Assembly (NCBI GenBank): GCA_944989445.1 | Contig: CALYLW010000054.1 | Span: forward strand, 1,860,654-1,924,653 | Direction of reading: 5' to 3' | From: Ampullaceana balthica | Lineage: Eukaryota > Mollusca > Gastropoda > Lymnaeidae | Length of the DNA: 64,000 nt | In this document: positions 13,740 to 25,170 of the stretch, piece by piece | How the letters are laid out: each line of letters begins with the position of its first letter | Numbering within the stretch: the stretch's first letter is position 1 | Translations under genes and position numbers: made by a program | Notes under the pieces: generated by a model | Told to the model about the DNA's origin: nothing | Seen by the model: the letters and a program-made list of their open reading frames with translations, nothing else | Database searches by the model: none

Positions 13740-15345
13740 GTGACTAAACACATCATCAACTGAACACACCGTAAACTAAACTCATAACATAAGCACATCA
13801 TCAACTAAACTCACCATCAACCAAAAACACCATCAACTAAACACACCATCAACTAAACACACCATCAACTAAACACACCATCAACTAAACACACCATCAA
13901 CTAAACACACCATCACCTAAACTCATCATCATCTAAACACACCATCAACTAAACACACCATCACTAAACACAACATCAACTCAACACACCATCAACTTAA
14001 CACACCATCAACTCAACAACCATCAACTCAATTCACCATCAACTCAACACACCATCAACTTAACACACCATCAACTCAACAACCATCAACTCAATTCACC
14101 ATCAACTAAACACACCATAAACTAAACACACAATAAACTAAACACACCATAAACTAAACTCATCATAAACTAAACGCACAATAAACTAAACACACCATCA
14201 ACTGAACACACCATCAACTAAAAACACCATCAACTGAACACACTATCAACTAAACACACCATCAACTAAACACACCATCAACTAAACACACAATCAACTA
14301 AACACACCATCAACTAAACACACAATCAACTAAACAAACCATCAACTAAACACACCATCAACTGAACTCACCAATTCAACGCACCATCAACTCAACACAC
14401 CATCAACTTAACACACCATCAACTCAACAACCATCAACTCAATTCACCATCAACTCAACACACCATCAACTTAACACACCATCAACTCAACAACCATCAA
14501 CTCAATTCACCATCAACTAAACACACCATAAACTAAACACACAATAAACTAAACACACCATAAACTAAACTCATCATAAACTAAACGCACAATAAACTAA
14601 ACACACCATCAACTGAACACACCATCAACTAAAAACACCATCAACTGAACACACTATCAACTAAACACACCATCAACTAAACACACCATCAACTAAACAC
14701 ACAATCAACTAAACACACCATCCACTAAACACACAATCAACTAAACAAACCATCAACTAAACACACCATCAACTGAACTCACCAATTCAACGCACCATCA
14801 ACTCAACACACCATCAACTTAACACACCATCAACTCAACAACCATCAACTCAATTCACCATCAACTCAACACACCATCAACTTAACACACCATCAACTCA
14901 ACAACCATCAACTCAATTCACCATCAACTAAACACACCATAAACTAAACACACAATAAACTAAACACACCATAAACTAAACTCATCATAAACTAAACGCA
15001 CAATAAACTAAACACACCATCAACTGAACACACCATCAACTAAAAACACCATCAACTGAACACACTATCAACTAAACACACCATCAACTAAACACACCAT
15101 CAACTAAACACACAATCAACTAAACACACCATCAACTAAACACACAATCAACTAAACACACCATCAACTAAACACACCATCAACTAAACACACCATCAAC
15201 TAAACACACCATCAACTAAACACACCATCAACTAAACACACCATCAACTAAACACACCATCAACTAAACAAACCATCAACTAAACACACCATCAACTGAA
15301 CTCACCAATTCAACGCACCATCAACTCAACACATCACCTTCCTCC
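13740..15345. repeat. Minisatellite, 16-bp unit, with 411-bp super-repeats
   Basis: The basic unit is CACACCATCAACTAAA with variants CTCAACA, CTTAACA, CTGAACA and ATAAACTAAA. A marker, CCAATTCAACGCACC, lies at 14371, 14782 and 15305, and TCAATTCACC before ATCAACTAAA lies at 14091, 14502 and 14913. The super-repeat is therefore 411 bp. The last copy is 523 bp, which is 411 plus exactly seven 16-bp units. Confidence 0.93.
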
Positions 15346-16009
15346 ACTTACTCTGCTCAATTGAATGACGTCACTCAGTCCCCAAGCACCGGCGCAGAGA
15401 ACACCAGAGTCTCCACAGAACTACCTGAAGTGCCCGAAGCTACCTGTCTGAGCCCAGTCATGCATGCTGAATCTGGAACCAACAGGTCTGCCAGGCGCGC
15501 ACATCTCCTGAGACTCGCCATGGCCTCCATACCTGGATGGAACGGGGAACAACACATGGCTGGGACGGTGGACAGCGAAGGGGAAGGGGGGCGGTGGTCG
15601 GTTCCAGTGATTATGATTATTGATTCCAGTGAGTAAACGATTGGATGTCCTGTGGTCATGAGAGTCGGGTTTGGGGGGGGGGCACGGGGGCTGGGGGTGA
15701 GGATGGGGTGGGGGTAGGAAGATCGATAAGGTCAGAGTTGAGCTGAGCGCGGAGACAAAGATGCGGAGATCAGATCTAGAGGTTGGAGTGATGGGCCCTG
15801 CGTGGAGCTGTCACTGTTTGGTGTTGCAAAAGGCTTCACCGGTGCTGGCTTGCGTGGCGCTGCCACTGTCACGTATTGCAGGGGGGGGGGCTTTGTGGTA
15901 TGTCAATGTCATGAAGTGGATGGGTTTGCTTGTCACTGTAACATTTGTGAAGAGTCAAGCGCCGAGGGCTGGGTTCACTTCAGTGATGTTTGATTGGTTC
16001 AAGTGGCGG
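15346..16009. other. Unassigned GC-richer spacer
   Basis: Open frames exist on both strands (for example 15361-15636 plus, which has no ATG start), but none resembles a known family. Poly-G runs occur at 15671-15685 and 15881-15890. I see nothing I can name. Confidence 0.4.
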
Positions 16010-16478
16010 CGCTAGGACATGGGAATGATGGCCAATAGCGGAAGTGGTGATAGGACATGTCAATGATGGCAAATAGCGGAAGTGGTGATAGGACATGTCA
16101 ATGATGGCCAATAGCGGAAAGAGTGATATGACATGGGAATGATGGCCAATGGTGTCAGTGGAGCAAGGACATGTCAATGATGGACAATATCGTAAAGGGT
16201 GATAGGACATGTCAATGATGGCCAATGGCCGAAGTGGTGATATGACATGTCAATGATGGCCAATAGCGTAAGTGGCGCTACGACATGTCAATGATGAACA
16301 ATAGCGGAAGTGGTGCTAGGACTTGTCAATGATGGCCAATGTCGGATGTGGCGCTAGGACATTTCAATGATCACCAAAGGCGGAAGTGGCGCTAGGACAT
16401 GTCAATGATGTCCAATGGCGGAAGTGGCGCTAGGACATGTCAATGTTGGCCAATAGCGGAAGTGGGGCTAGGACATGG
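16010..16478. repeat. Minisatellite, about 38-bp unit, 12 copies
   Basis: The unit contains GGACATGTCAATGATGGCCA followed by ATAGCGGAAGTGGTGATA. Copies vary by single bases (GTGATA / GCGCTA) and one carries ATGGGAATG. Length is steady at 36-38 bp. Confidence 0.92.
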
Positions 16479-16737
16479 ATTTATTCATGATGATATCAGT
16501 CGTCTTTTGGGTTCGCGAATTCTTTTTATTTTCCTGTAATTTTACAGTTTGATAAGGAGACTAAAGGAGAGCAGAAACGTGGTGGAAGAATTTTTTTTTA
16601 AACAAATGTCTAGCCTGAAATTTAAGGAATACATTTATTACGAAACAAAAATGACCTGACATTTCTTCTTATCTCGAGACTAATTTTGTTAAAATGTGTA
16701 GCAGATGCAGATGAAGGAACATGACAGGAACGCTATA

Positions 16738-17005
16738 CACTGTAAAAAATGCAATGTTTTCTAACACGTTTATACCGTTATTTTACACTAAACTGCTGTA
16801 AATGAAGATTTTTTTACTGTTTTTAAAAAAAAACAGTAAGGTAATGTAATTTAAGTTCATTTACAATAAAATCCGGTATTAATTTATACTGTAAAAAATA
16901 CAATGTTTTTTAACACATTTATACTGTTATTTAACGCTAAATGGTTGTAAATGACTACTTTTCACTGTTTTCCCTTTTTAACAGTAATGGAGTGTTATCT
17001 ATGTT
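16738..17005 (+). mobile_element. Short nonautonomous repeat with CACTGTAAAAAAT end, partly duplicated
   Basis: ACTGTAAAAAAT followed by ACAATGTTTTYTAACAC starts at 16739 and again at 16888, giving two diverged tandem copies 149 bp apart. Each contains TACCGTTATTTTAC or a derivative and a small hairpin arm TTACTGTTTTT/AAAAACAGTAA. The reverse complement of the same end and of the 14-mer lies at 30787-30927. The superfamily is not determined. Confidence 0.6.
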
Positions 17006-17989
17006 CGTCTATAAATATTTTCAATACAGTATATAAATAAATGAATGCAAGACGTTTTATGGGTTACTAAACATTATATTATCCGATAGACATATAATTT
17101 TTGGAGGTTGTTGAGTTTACTGCCATGAAGGACAGTGAAAAATATTTTGGCCGGGTGCCCAAAGTGGCCTTTTTTCTTTTATATGAGCTATTTAAAAATA
17201 TTTTACGGACAGACAAACAGACAAAAAAGAACGAAAGTAAGTTATTAAAAAACGTGGTAAAGAGTGGTCGCTCGATAGTCGTAAGCTCAAGTCCTAGTAT
17301 TAGTATTAGCAGTCTAGTTTTGACTTAAATTTAATTCTATATTATTTTTTTTCTTTGGTCCTTACGAAATAATATGCCTTTATATTTATTAGTAATATAC
17401 TATTACTAATATCATGATTTTAAATATAATTACATCTTTCGTATTAAATAGTATAAATAATTTTTAATAAATAATAGATTTCCTTTAAAGTATGATTAGC
17501 CTTATAACGGTTTTAAATTAAACTTGCACTAATTAGGCCGGTGAACCTTAATACTTAATGTGTTTTCTTCTCTTATGTAAGCTAAAAAAAAATTATTTTA
17601 TTCACCCGATCGCAATGAAATTTTGGAAAGCTGTTGAGTAAGCCTACACTCTCGCAAAGTAAATGTGTATAGTATTTTATTTTAAAATATAAAAATGACT
17701 TCAAGTTTTTTTTGAATATCTTTTTCTTCTGCCATTTCTGCAATGCGTGACAGGTAATCTAGCTCAATTTAAAAATCAGTATTAATTATTTCACATGGGA
17801 ACAGACACATTTTTTTCCACAAATTATCGAGTTCTGACATAATAGTATTATATATAAACATTAGGCATGATTCCGACTAAAATCTATACTGTAGGGGTTT
17901 TAAATTTAAAATGTTGCAACGTTTTTGCCCGGGAACCCATAATGATTAATTAATGAAGTTTTGTTTTTCTTATTTAAGCTATTCAATAT
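17006..17989. other. AT-rich sequence, nothing recognised
   Basis: Runs of A/T with many stops in all frames. I see no transposon ends or RNA genes. Confidence 0.45.
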
Positions 17990-17997
17990 AAATATTT

Positions 17998-18712
17998 TAG
18001 GGCTTCGGATTAGTCGACCCATCACTTAAAAATTATTGGAAATTTAAAAAAAATATTTTTAAAAAATATATAAATTTGTTTTTTTAAAAATAATAAATTT
18101 AAAAAAAAATAGTGGCTGATAAATTACATGAACATTTTGGTTTTAAACTATTGACTGACGGGAATGTTCAAAATGTTGATAAATTTTGCCTACCATGGTT
18201 CTAACACTTCGCCTACTTATCAAACCAAATGAAAAGCCTATTGAGCTAATGGCAGTAATGGAGTCTGACTCAGAGACAGAAAATGACCACAGCTCTTCTG
18301 ATGAATTACTGCGTTACAAAATGGAGATGAAACTTCCCGAATCCATTGACACTCTACAATGGTGAAAACATCGATATCCGATAATGCAATTCCTTGCCAA
18401 GACCGGTTAGTGCATACCAGTTACTACAGTTCCAAGTGAAGGATTGTCCAGATCGGCTGGTTATATTGTCAATTAGACCCGCTCATCACTTGACCCAAAT
18501 AATGCCAACATACTTGTCTTTTTGCGTAGTTGGTGAAAAGATGACATATAAAGTAATAAAGGAGAAATTCCAGTGTTATTTAGATTTTCAACAAGAACGT
18601 TTAATGACATCATACATTTTAATTTTTTGGCTTTAATCGAAATTAACGATTAATTAATTGTTAATTTTTCAAAATATAACGATTAAATTTTAATTAATCG
18701 TTAACAGCCCTA
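17998..18712 (+). mobile_element. Decayed hAT transposon, internally deleted
   Basis: The left end reads TAGGGCTTCGGATTAG and the right end reads TTAACAGCCCTA, so the termini TAGGGCT/AGCCCTA are inverted. Flanking 8-mers are AAATATTT (17990-17997) and AGATATTT (18713-18720), 7 of 8 matching, as expected for an hAT 8-bp target duplication. At 715 bp it is far shorter than an autonomous hAT (typically 2.5-5 kb). The interior keeps only the C-terminal transposase region. Confidence 0.75.
18226..18531 (+). pseudogene. hAT transposase C-terminal dimerisation domain, broken
   Basis: Reading through three in-frame stops (TGA 18363, TAG 18408, TAG 18474), the frame gives an acidic linker (ESDSETENDHSSSDELL), then QW, HRYPIMQFLAK, VPSEGLSRSAGYIVN and SSLDPNNANILVFLRS. 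That order is the hallmark of the hAT family dimerisation domain: Trp, then YP..LA, then PSE(R).S.AG, then R..L.P.N....FL. The acidic linker resembles ZBED-type hAT transposases. The canonical Arg of SER is Gly here, and the stops make it non-functional. No N-terminal or catalytic region remains. Confidence 0.8.
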
Positions 18713-18720
18713 AGATATTT

Positions 18721-19793
18721 TTATCATTATTGTATTCTATCACAATAAAATTTTTGAATTGAAAGTAATTGAACACACTCCAGGTAAGATTTCAAGTTAG
18801 ATAATAATAATAATAAAATTTAATTTTAAATTATCTTTAAAAAATATTTAATTATCATTTATATTTTTAATTTTAAAAGCTTTAATATATATATTTTTTT
18901 ATATTGGAACAGTAAAACTAACAGACAATTTTTTACTCATTATCCATTCCTTATATTAAATTTGTTTTATTTAAACAAAAAATTGCAACATGTTTATAAT
19001 TTAAATGTTTATAAGTAAATATTAAATATTTACTAGAAAATAAATAAGTTTTCTTTAATATTATACTAAATTTGTTTATTATTGTTTTTTCAATTTATTT
19101 GAAGAATTGTTTCGTCGTATACATGTTTTGTTTTTTTTAAAATAGTTGTCTTAATGGGAAACTTCCGGCATCTTCAATCAATGGAATTACTTAAACTTTA
19201 GTTGATATTTCGTCAGTATATTAAGTTTAAATTTCGTCTTTGCGTTTGATTGTATAATTGAATTATTAAGAAACAGGTAATTATTTCATTTGAAATGGTT
19301 ATATATCTATTTTTATAGCTTCAGCCGTTTAAATTTAATTAAATTCGCCCCAATTCACAATTGATAGTATTCTCGGCATGACGGTAAGTGGTAAGCCGCC
19401 ATTCCGCCATTGTGTTAAAAAAAAGTTTGAGTCGAACTTTTTCAGGCTTATTATTCACTGCTTCTATTGTTTATTGCTCATAAGATTGTATGGCCGTATT
19501 TAGGTATTTAAATATGCCATAACATAATACTAATTTTAATCTTACAGTTGTAAGGATTGAAAACATTTTTAATGGTCGACGGCACATGGCATCATATGCT
19601 GCATATGCTATGGTCATGGTCATTTATTGTTTTTAATGATTCATTCTCAGCAGTCACTGAATAGTAAGTGTCAACTAAATGTGTCAATAGTTTTAATTGC
19701 ATTTTATATTTTACCAATAAAAATAGTAATAGTCATTAACTAGCATATTTTGCATTAAATTTTGAATAGCAGATTCAGATATTAAATAATATA
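18721..19793. other. AT-rich sequence, nothing firmly recognised
   Basis: No coding signal is seen. A possible splice-donor-like CATGACGGTAAGTGG lies at 19377-19391 (plus) in a locally GC-richer patch, but there is no supporting frame. Confidence 0.4.
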
Positions 19794-20391
19794 AGCCAGT
19801 GATTCACTCAGTGATGTAGCGGGTGTAAATATTTGGCAAGGCCTAAAGTTCAAGCCTAAAACTATACTATAGGGAAAGTGTAACAAGTACAAGTAATAGT
19901 AAATTAGCATGGATTACATAGCACACTAGGAAATGTAAGATTTTAAATATTTCCAAAGCACATGGCCCATGGCCATGCTTTAGTGAATAGTTAATGTCCA
20001 TTACATTTAAGTTGTCATTAGTATTATTAATGAAAATAATAGAAATTAATGACGGTCTACAGGCAGAATAGAAAAGTGCAAGAAATTTAAATATTAAATT
20101 TGTGTGGTGTGCAATATACCTTAAACTTATAGGCATAGGACTTAAAATATGTCCAAGGTCCAAAGCACATTCACATGGCTTGACACGGTCATGCTTTAGA
20201 CACTTTAGTCAATAGTTTGTATCTGTTACAATTAGATTGTCAATAGCTTCAATAGTATTATAGTGATCATAATATAATAATGGTCAATGTTCATTAATGC
20301 ATAGCAAATGTAAATAGGCATTAATTTTGAAATAGAAAATATAGAATAAGCTGGTGATGGAGTGGGCCTAAATATTTGGCAAGACCTATAG
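19794..20391. repeat. Degenerate interspersed repeat, left part split by the 4.1-kb element
   Basis: TAAATATTTGGCAAGGCCTA at about 19828 recurs as TAAATATTTGGCAAGACCTA at about 20370. AGATTTTAAATATTT plus CAAAGCACATGG at about 19938 recurs after the insertion at 24548-24574. The phrase CATGCTTTAG...AATAG also repeats about 210 bp apart (19975, 20189). The family is unknown. Confidence 0.55.
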
Positions 20392-21458
20392 TAGGTACTT
20401 TGACAAAAAATTCAAAATTGTCTGATCTCAATCAAACCTATACCATTAGAAAGAGCGTGCAAATTGCAATTCAGAACTACCAAGATTTTTTTTCTACATC
20501 AATTGGTTAAAAAGTTATGGCATTTTTAGTGCCTGAGTTTTTCCTTATATAATTGTTCCGAAATCTGTGACCGCGAATCGAAACTTTTGTCACTAAAAAT
20601 GTCATAACTTTGTAACCGTTTGAGATAAACCCGTCAAATTTTCAGCATAGTTGCATGATTCATTTTGCTTTAAGAATAACTAATTGCAAGAGCAAAATAG
20701 CAATGACTCATGCATTAAGGTGACATTGTTTTAGCAGAAGGTAAGTAATTTCTTTTTAAAAAATTGAAACATGCATCAATTTAAAGCAATAAAAGTCAAA
20801 CTTTCTAACATATATCTTTCAGGGATTATTCCCTCATTTATTTAATGATATAATTTAATAATTATAATGATACTGCTTGCTGTTTATTTGTTAGTGAACC
20901 AATTGAAATCTGAAAAGAAAGAAGAAAAAAAAGGTTCATCGACGAGGAAAGCCAATAATAAAAATTTAGAAAATTATTAAATTAATTAAAGTTATATATA
21001 TATATATATATAATTATAAAACTAAATGATCTTTCAGTTATACATATGTTATAAATACTTCAAAATATTGTAATAATTTGTTAAAATTGCTTTGCCGAAG
21101 TTACTGAAGGTTTGCATGGCACTAGTGACACACACACATAAGTATCTCACTCCAAATTTGTATTTGCGAAATTTTTTGTGCTCAAGATGTCCTGAGGATA
21201 AAATTAATATAGAAATAACATTACAATTACAATACAAGATATACAAATATGCTATATTTAAAAAAAAAGATATGTAATAAGTAATATGTTAATGTTTAAA
21301 TAATTAGGGCAACCTAAATGTAAGTAAATTAAATTTGAACCTATCAATAACTAACCGATGCTTATAAATGATCAAATGGTGTATCAAGTAGTCCTCCTCC
21401 AATGTAGAAGTTGTCTTCAGAATGTCGTCCAGTTTTTCTTTGATCCAATAGTGGTGCC

Positions 21459-21565
21459 CTGCGATGGAATCATTTCTAAAGCTGCTATCTTAAATTTAGC
21501 TTTATTTTTGAAAATCATATTTTAATTGAAGAACAAAATGATTCAAAAACAGTTACAGTACTTAC
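21459..21565 (-). other. Candidate 107-bp intron, copy 2
   Basis: On the minus strand the donor is CAACTG|GTAAGT and the acceptor is CATCGCAG|GGCACC. Donor-to-donor and acceptor-to-acceptor distances to copy 1 are both 676 bp. Flanking exon-like sequence is diverged, yet both splice sites are kept. Confidence 0.55.
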
Positions 21566-22134
21566 CAGTTGTTGTCAGTGTAGATGAATTATTCCTCATT
21601 GTAATCCAATATAGAAATAACAATAGTCCTATTTTTAAATACAAGTCCAATGCAGAAAAAAACAGTAATCCAAGGAAGCGTCAAGTTTGATGTAGAAATA
21701 TTTCAACTGATCCAAATGATCCAAATGAGTATAGTCCGATTTAGAAATAACAAGTGTGTATTGTAGATAAGTGAGTTGTCCAAAATAGCCTAGTGAATTG
21801 TGGAAGTATTTTAAAAGTTTTCCAAAGAGCTTTTGTAATGTCCAGTGTGAAGGTTGTCCTTTAGTGTCCAGTTTTGTATTTGCAAAATGATCACTGCTCA
21901 AGATGTCCTGAAAAATAAATTTATATAGAAATAAATTTACACTAAAAATGTTTAAATGTTTTTTTATCTTTAAGGCTTAAGGTTGAATAACTAGCGTTAC
22001 ATAACTTTATGCAAATTAAATTAAAACCTATAAACTGACCAATGTTCATAAATTATCAAATGGTATAGTAATCCTCCCATGTAGAAGTAGTGGTCAGAAA
22101 GTCCTCCTTTTATGTTTCATCCAGTTGTGATACC

Positions 22135-22241
22135 CTGCAATGGATATTGGATATATTTATAAAACGTCTATATACATTTTTTTAACCCAAATTTTTTTAA
22201 TAGAACAAACAAAACTAATCAAGAATTGTGAAAGCACTTAC
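22135..22241 (-). other. Candidate 107-bp intron, copy 1
   Basis: On the minus strand the donor is CCACTG|GTAAGT and the acceptor is CATTGCAG|GGTATC. A second copy with the same length lies exactly 676 bp away at 21459-21565. Confidence 0.55.
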
Positions 22242-22672
22242 CAGTGGTCCTCAGTGTAGATGTAGATAAATTATTCCTCAAAGTAGAAAAATAAGCAATC
22301 CAATTTCGAAATAACAAATCGTCCCTTTTATTTTATAGATACTTCTCCAAATGCAGAAAATAGCTATTTCATCATAAGTAGCGACAAGTCCAATGTAGAG
22401 TTGTCCAAACATGTCTTTTGAATTAATAAAGTGGTTAAGTAGATTTCCGATGTGCAGGCTCCAAGTCCAGGAAGAAAATTGCCTTTCAGGATAAATTTGA
22501 TTTTCTAGAAAAGCAAATGCATCTACATTAGAACTAATTTTTTAATGACTTTTATATTATTATGGCATCTTTTTTTAAAAATTTTCTTTACAAATCATGT
22601 GCTGTCAATATGAAACGTTATTTTTCTAAAATATTTGCTTACATGTGCATGTTCACAGCATTAAATGTATAC

Positions 22673-22710
22673 CTCAGTTTTGCTTCTTTCAGGCAAATAT
22701 TTAAACATTC
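22673..22710 (-). other. Candidate 38-bp micro-exon (minus)
   Basis: Minus strand reads ATTTATTTCAG|GAATG and ends AACTGAG|GTATAC. Both junctions fit consensus, and the piece lies downstream of the exon at 22851-23131 in the same element. Confidence 0.35.
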
Positions 22711-22850
22711 CTGAAATAAATGTAAATAATGTTTAAAATCTACAAATTATTTTTAAAGTTTAATTACAGATTGTTTATAAAAATTATTAATCAATTTACT
22801 GTAGTGTATATAAGAATAAATTTGAAGAAAATATTAATCTATAAACTTAC

Positions 22851-23131
22851 ATTATCATGATGGCTAGGTGAAAATAACTTTTTTATGTAGACAACACATC
22901 ATACGATGTTACGATGTGATGATCAACAAAGCCATTAGTGAATGGTGTTCCTTCATCAGATGTAAAAGTGTTAACATATGACATATAATCTTGAGCAGTA
23001 TTTTCTTTCGGATGCGCTGAGGAATTCACTACACTGGGCCTGGGTTGGGAGGCATCCGAAGAAGTAGTAGAAACAGATGCAGCAACAGAAGTGCCAGGTG
23101 CTTCAATAAGTGGTGGAGACATGGCTGTTAC
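22851..23131 (-). CDS. Spliced exon with 79-codon frame, unknown product
   Basis: On the minus strand the exon is bounded by an acceptor (poly-T then TAG|GTAACAGCC, AG at 23132-23133) and a donor (GATAAT|GTAAGT, GT at 22849-22850). It holds an ATG at 23122-23120 and a 79-residue frame ending at 22883. The product starts MSPPLIEAPGTSVAASVSTT and is rich in Ser, Thr and Pro, with no domain I recognise. The frame stops inside the exon, 31 bases before the donor, so the protein would be short and later exons would be untranslated. It may be the remaining N-terminus of a once longer protein. The splice sites are stronger evidence than the frame itself. Confidence 0.4.
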
Positions 23132-24348
23132 CTAAAAAAAATAATATTACTAAGCAGAAAATTAGTACAAGTATATGCAAAAATTGACAATAAATACAAA
23201 AAGTATGTGTGATAAAAAATAGTTTAAGTCAAATCTCTAGTCAATTATAATGAAATAAATCAATAAAGATAAGTTTAAACTTTGAATAAATAATGAAATT
23301 AATTATATAATATAAATTATTTAAATTGATGGTCTGTAACTGTAGACTAGAGCAAGAAGTAGAATAATCTCTGAAAAGAAAAAAAGAAAGAGAAAAATGA
23401 AATAACGTATTTATAATTATAACTATGATCAATGCTATGTAATTTACCACAATTGAATTGTTCTTTAATTGGTCATTATTACTATATCTAATTTATATTA
23501 ATTTATTAACTAGTTATAATATTTAATAGTAAAGAATTAGTATTAGTAAGTTTAAGAATAATATTAATAAGAGTCAGCTAGTCAGAGTTAGAGAAAGAAT
23601 GGGCATAGGCATAAGTAAAAGTAAATAAATACTTTTGGTGGAGTAAGAATATAGAACAAACAAACTTTACAACAAAAAAAATGGGGGTCAAGGTGAATAT
23701 TAAAACTGTCCATAATAATAACATTATTAAAATAAAATTAAATGTATTCATTTTATTTTTGTAATACACAAACGTAACCAATGACAGTTAATAATGATAA
23801 TGACATTAACCGATATACCGCTTATGAAATGTGTCTGCAAATCTATATTTATAATTTTAAAATGGCGCTGTTTGTGTATTTTCATTTATTAGTTATTGTG
23901 TTCCTAAAATCCCACCCAAAATCGATAGATTGCATTAAAAAACAATCGATTTAAATTGGATTCCTAAAGCATTCTTAAAGCGTTAATAGTAAGCCCCTTT
24001 AAGTCATTAAGAAACAACAACGCAGATCACTTCCGGGTCATGCCTCCCAGCTCGGGAAAAAAACACACAAAGGATACCTTCTTTAGAGGAATGATTTAAA
24101 CAAAATGCCACCATCGGATTGACTTCATTTTTTAAATATAGCTATTTAATTGGATAATAATCGCAAACATTTAATAACATGCGCGAACTTCATTATAGTT
24201 TTTAAGAAAAAAATGTTTTTACTACTTACCAGTGACAAGGTCAAGTTTTTCTGCACCAAGCGCTAAGAATCTGATTATGAAAGCGCGATCAGAATAGGAG
24301 CCGTCCTCGAATTAACAAAAATGGCACTTGAAAACCTATTGTTTCCAT

Positions 24349-24357
24349 CTTATATAG
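24349..24357 (-). promoter_or_regulatory. Candidate TATA box for the minus-strand transcript
   Basis: Minus strand reads CTATATAAG, 120 bp inside the right inverted end and about 110 bp before the first good donor. Upstream on the minus strand is a GC-rich stretch (GGCGCGCGCCGACC type) in an otherwise AT-rich region, as in a compact transposon promoter. Confidence 0.45.
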
Positions 24358-24852
24358 ACAATGGAAACAAGATTACCGATTGACTCTGTGACGTACCGGA
24401 ATTGACCGGGGCGATTGAAAATAGCCGATTTCCGGGCCCCGAAAATGGTCGGCGCGCGCAGGTTGTTGAAGTACCTACCTATAGGTAGAGGGGTCTAGTC
24501 CGAGGCATGTTTAATTTGCACGATGTGCAATGCACCATAGGCCTATAAGATTTTAAATATTTACAAAGCACATGGCGGTACTTAAGAGAAAAATTTCTGC
24601 CATTATAGTTTCAAAAATATTCCCAATAGACTTTTAAAAATAGTTAAGTATTGGCTTTTGAGTTGACAGAGAGGGTGAGAAGTGGCCTAACATATTTTAG
24701 CTATAATAGAACGCACTGTGTTCATAAGCCCATAATTATCTCAGTATTCATTTACAGTTGATAAAAGAAGACCACTAGATAGAATTAATATTGTAGTAAG
24801 GTATTGGTAGACTAAGATATACAAATATTCAAGTTTTTTTTAATGTCCATAG

Positions 24853-25163
24853 CAATTCTTTTTACAAACAATTTGTAAATGGTGTGTTTGAAGATTTAGT
24901 GGATGGCAAATTGTATACATCAAATCCCTTTTTTAATAATGAAAATGTTTTTTGGCTAATTCTTTACCAAGATTCTTGTGAAGTTGTAAATCCGATGAGG
25001 ATCAGGTAAAAAGAAGCATAAGATGCTTTGGAATATTCATGAGATCTTTAATAAATCTGTAAGTCCTAATCACAGTCCAAGCATCCATTTTAATATAGTT
25101 TATGCCTTAACATTTAAACTACTACATATGCCACGAGTTTATTACATTATTTTGCTGCTTTAA
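24853..25163 (+). pseudogene. Decayed exon of an uncharacterised multicopy animal protein family
   Basis: After an acceptor-like TTTAATGTCCATAG, the plus frame reads FYKQFVNGVFEDLVDGKLY, then NPFFNNENVFWLILYQDSCE and VVNPMRI. A shift of one base near 25006 continues it as GKKKHKMLWNIHEIFNKSVS and SIHFNIVYALTFKLLHMP. From memory, the pattern F.DGK.....P.F......L.LYYD..EV.NPLG.....HK.......L.NI.P..RS.....I..L...K typifies a family seen in many copies in fish, cnidarian and mollusc genomes, with no assigned biochemical function and probably spread on transposons. The TAA at 25007 and the frameshift make this copy non-functional unless the shift is a sequencing error. The fold-back element begins just after it. 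Confidence 0.6.
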
Positions 25164-25170
25164 GTTTACG

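Larger units (their letters stand above)
20392..24477 (-). mobile_element. 4,086-bp DNA transposon with TAGGTACTTYRACAA ends and 7-bp target duplication
   Basis: Left end TAGGTACTTTGACAA (20392-20406) and right end TTGTTGAAGTACCTA (24463-24477) are inverted, 13 of 15 matching. Both are flanked by a perfect CCTATAG (20385-20391 and 24478-24484). The insertion splits an older repeat whose halves lie at 19794-20391 and 24485-24600. The right end is GC-rich and followed inward on the minus strand by a TATA box, a splice donor and several GT-AG exon candidates. No transposase motif is visible, so it may be nonautonomous. A 7-bp duplication would suit P-like elements, but the superfamily is not established. 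Confidence 0.7.

Noticed and set aside
15361..15659. Overlapping plus and minus frames of about 90 codons
   Set aside because: The plus frame lacks an ATG start; the two frames mirror each other and resemble nothing known to me.
18394..18636. 80-codon plus frame as a gene
   Set aside because: It is out of frame with the recognisable hAT dimerisation domain covering the same bases.
20998..21016. (TA)n tract as an origin or telomeric feature
   Set aside because: A short dinucleotide run in AT-rich DNA with no supporting context.
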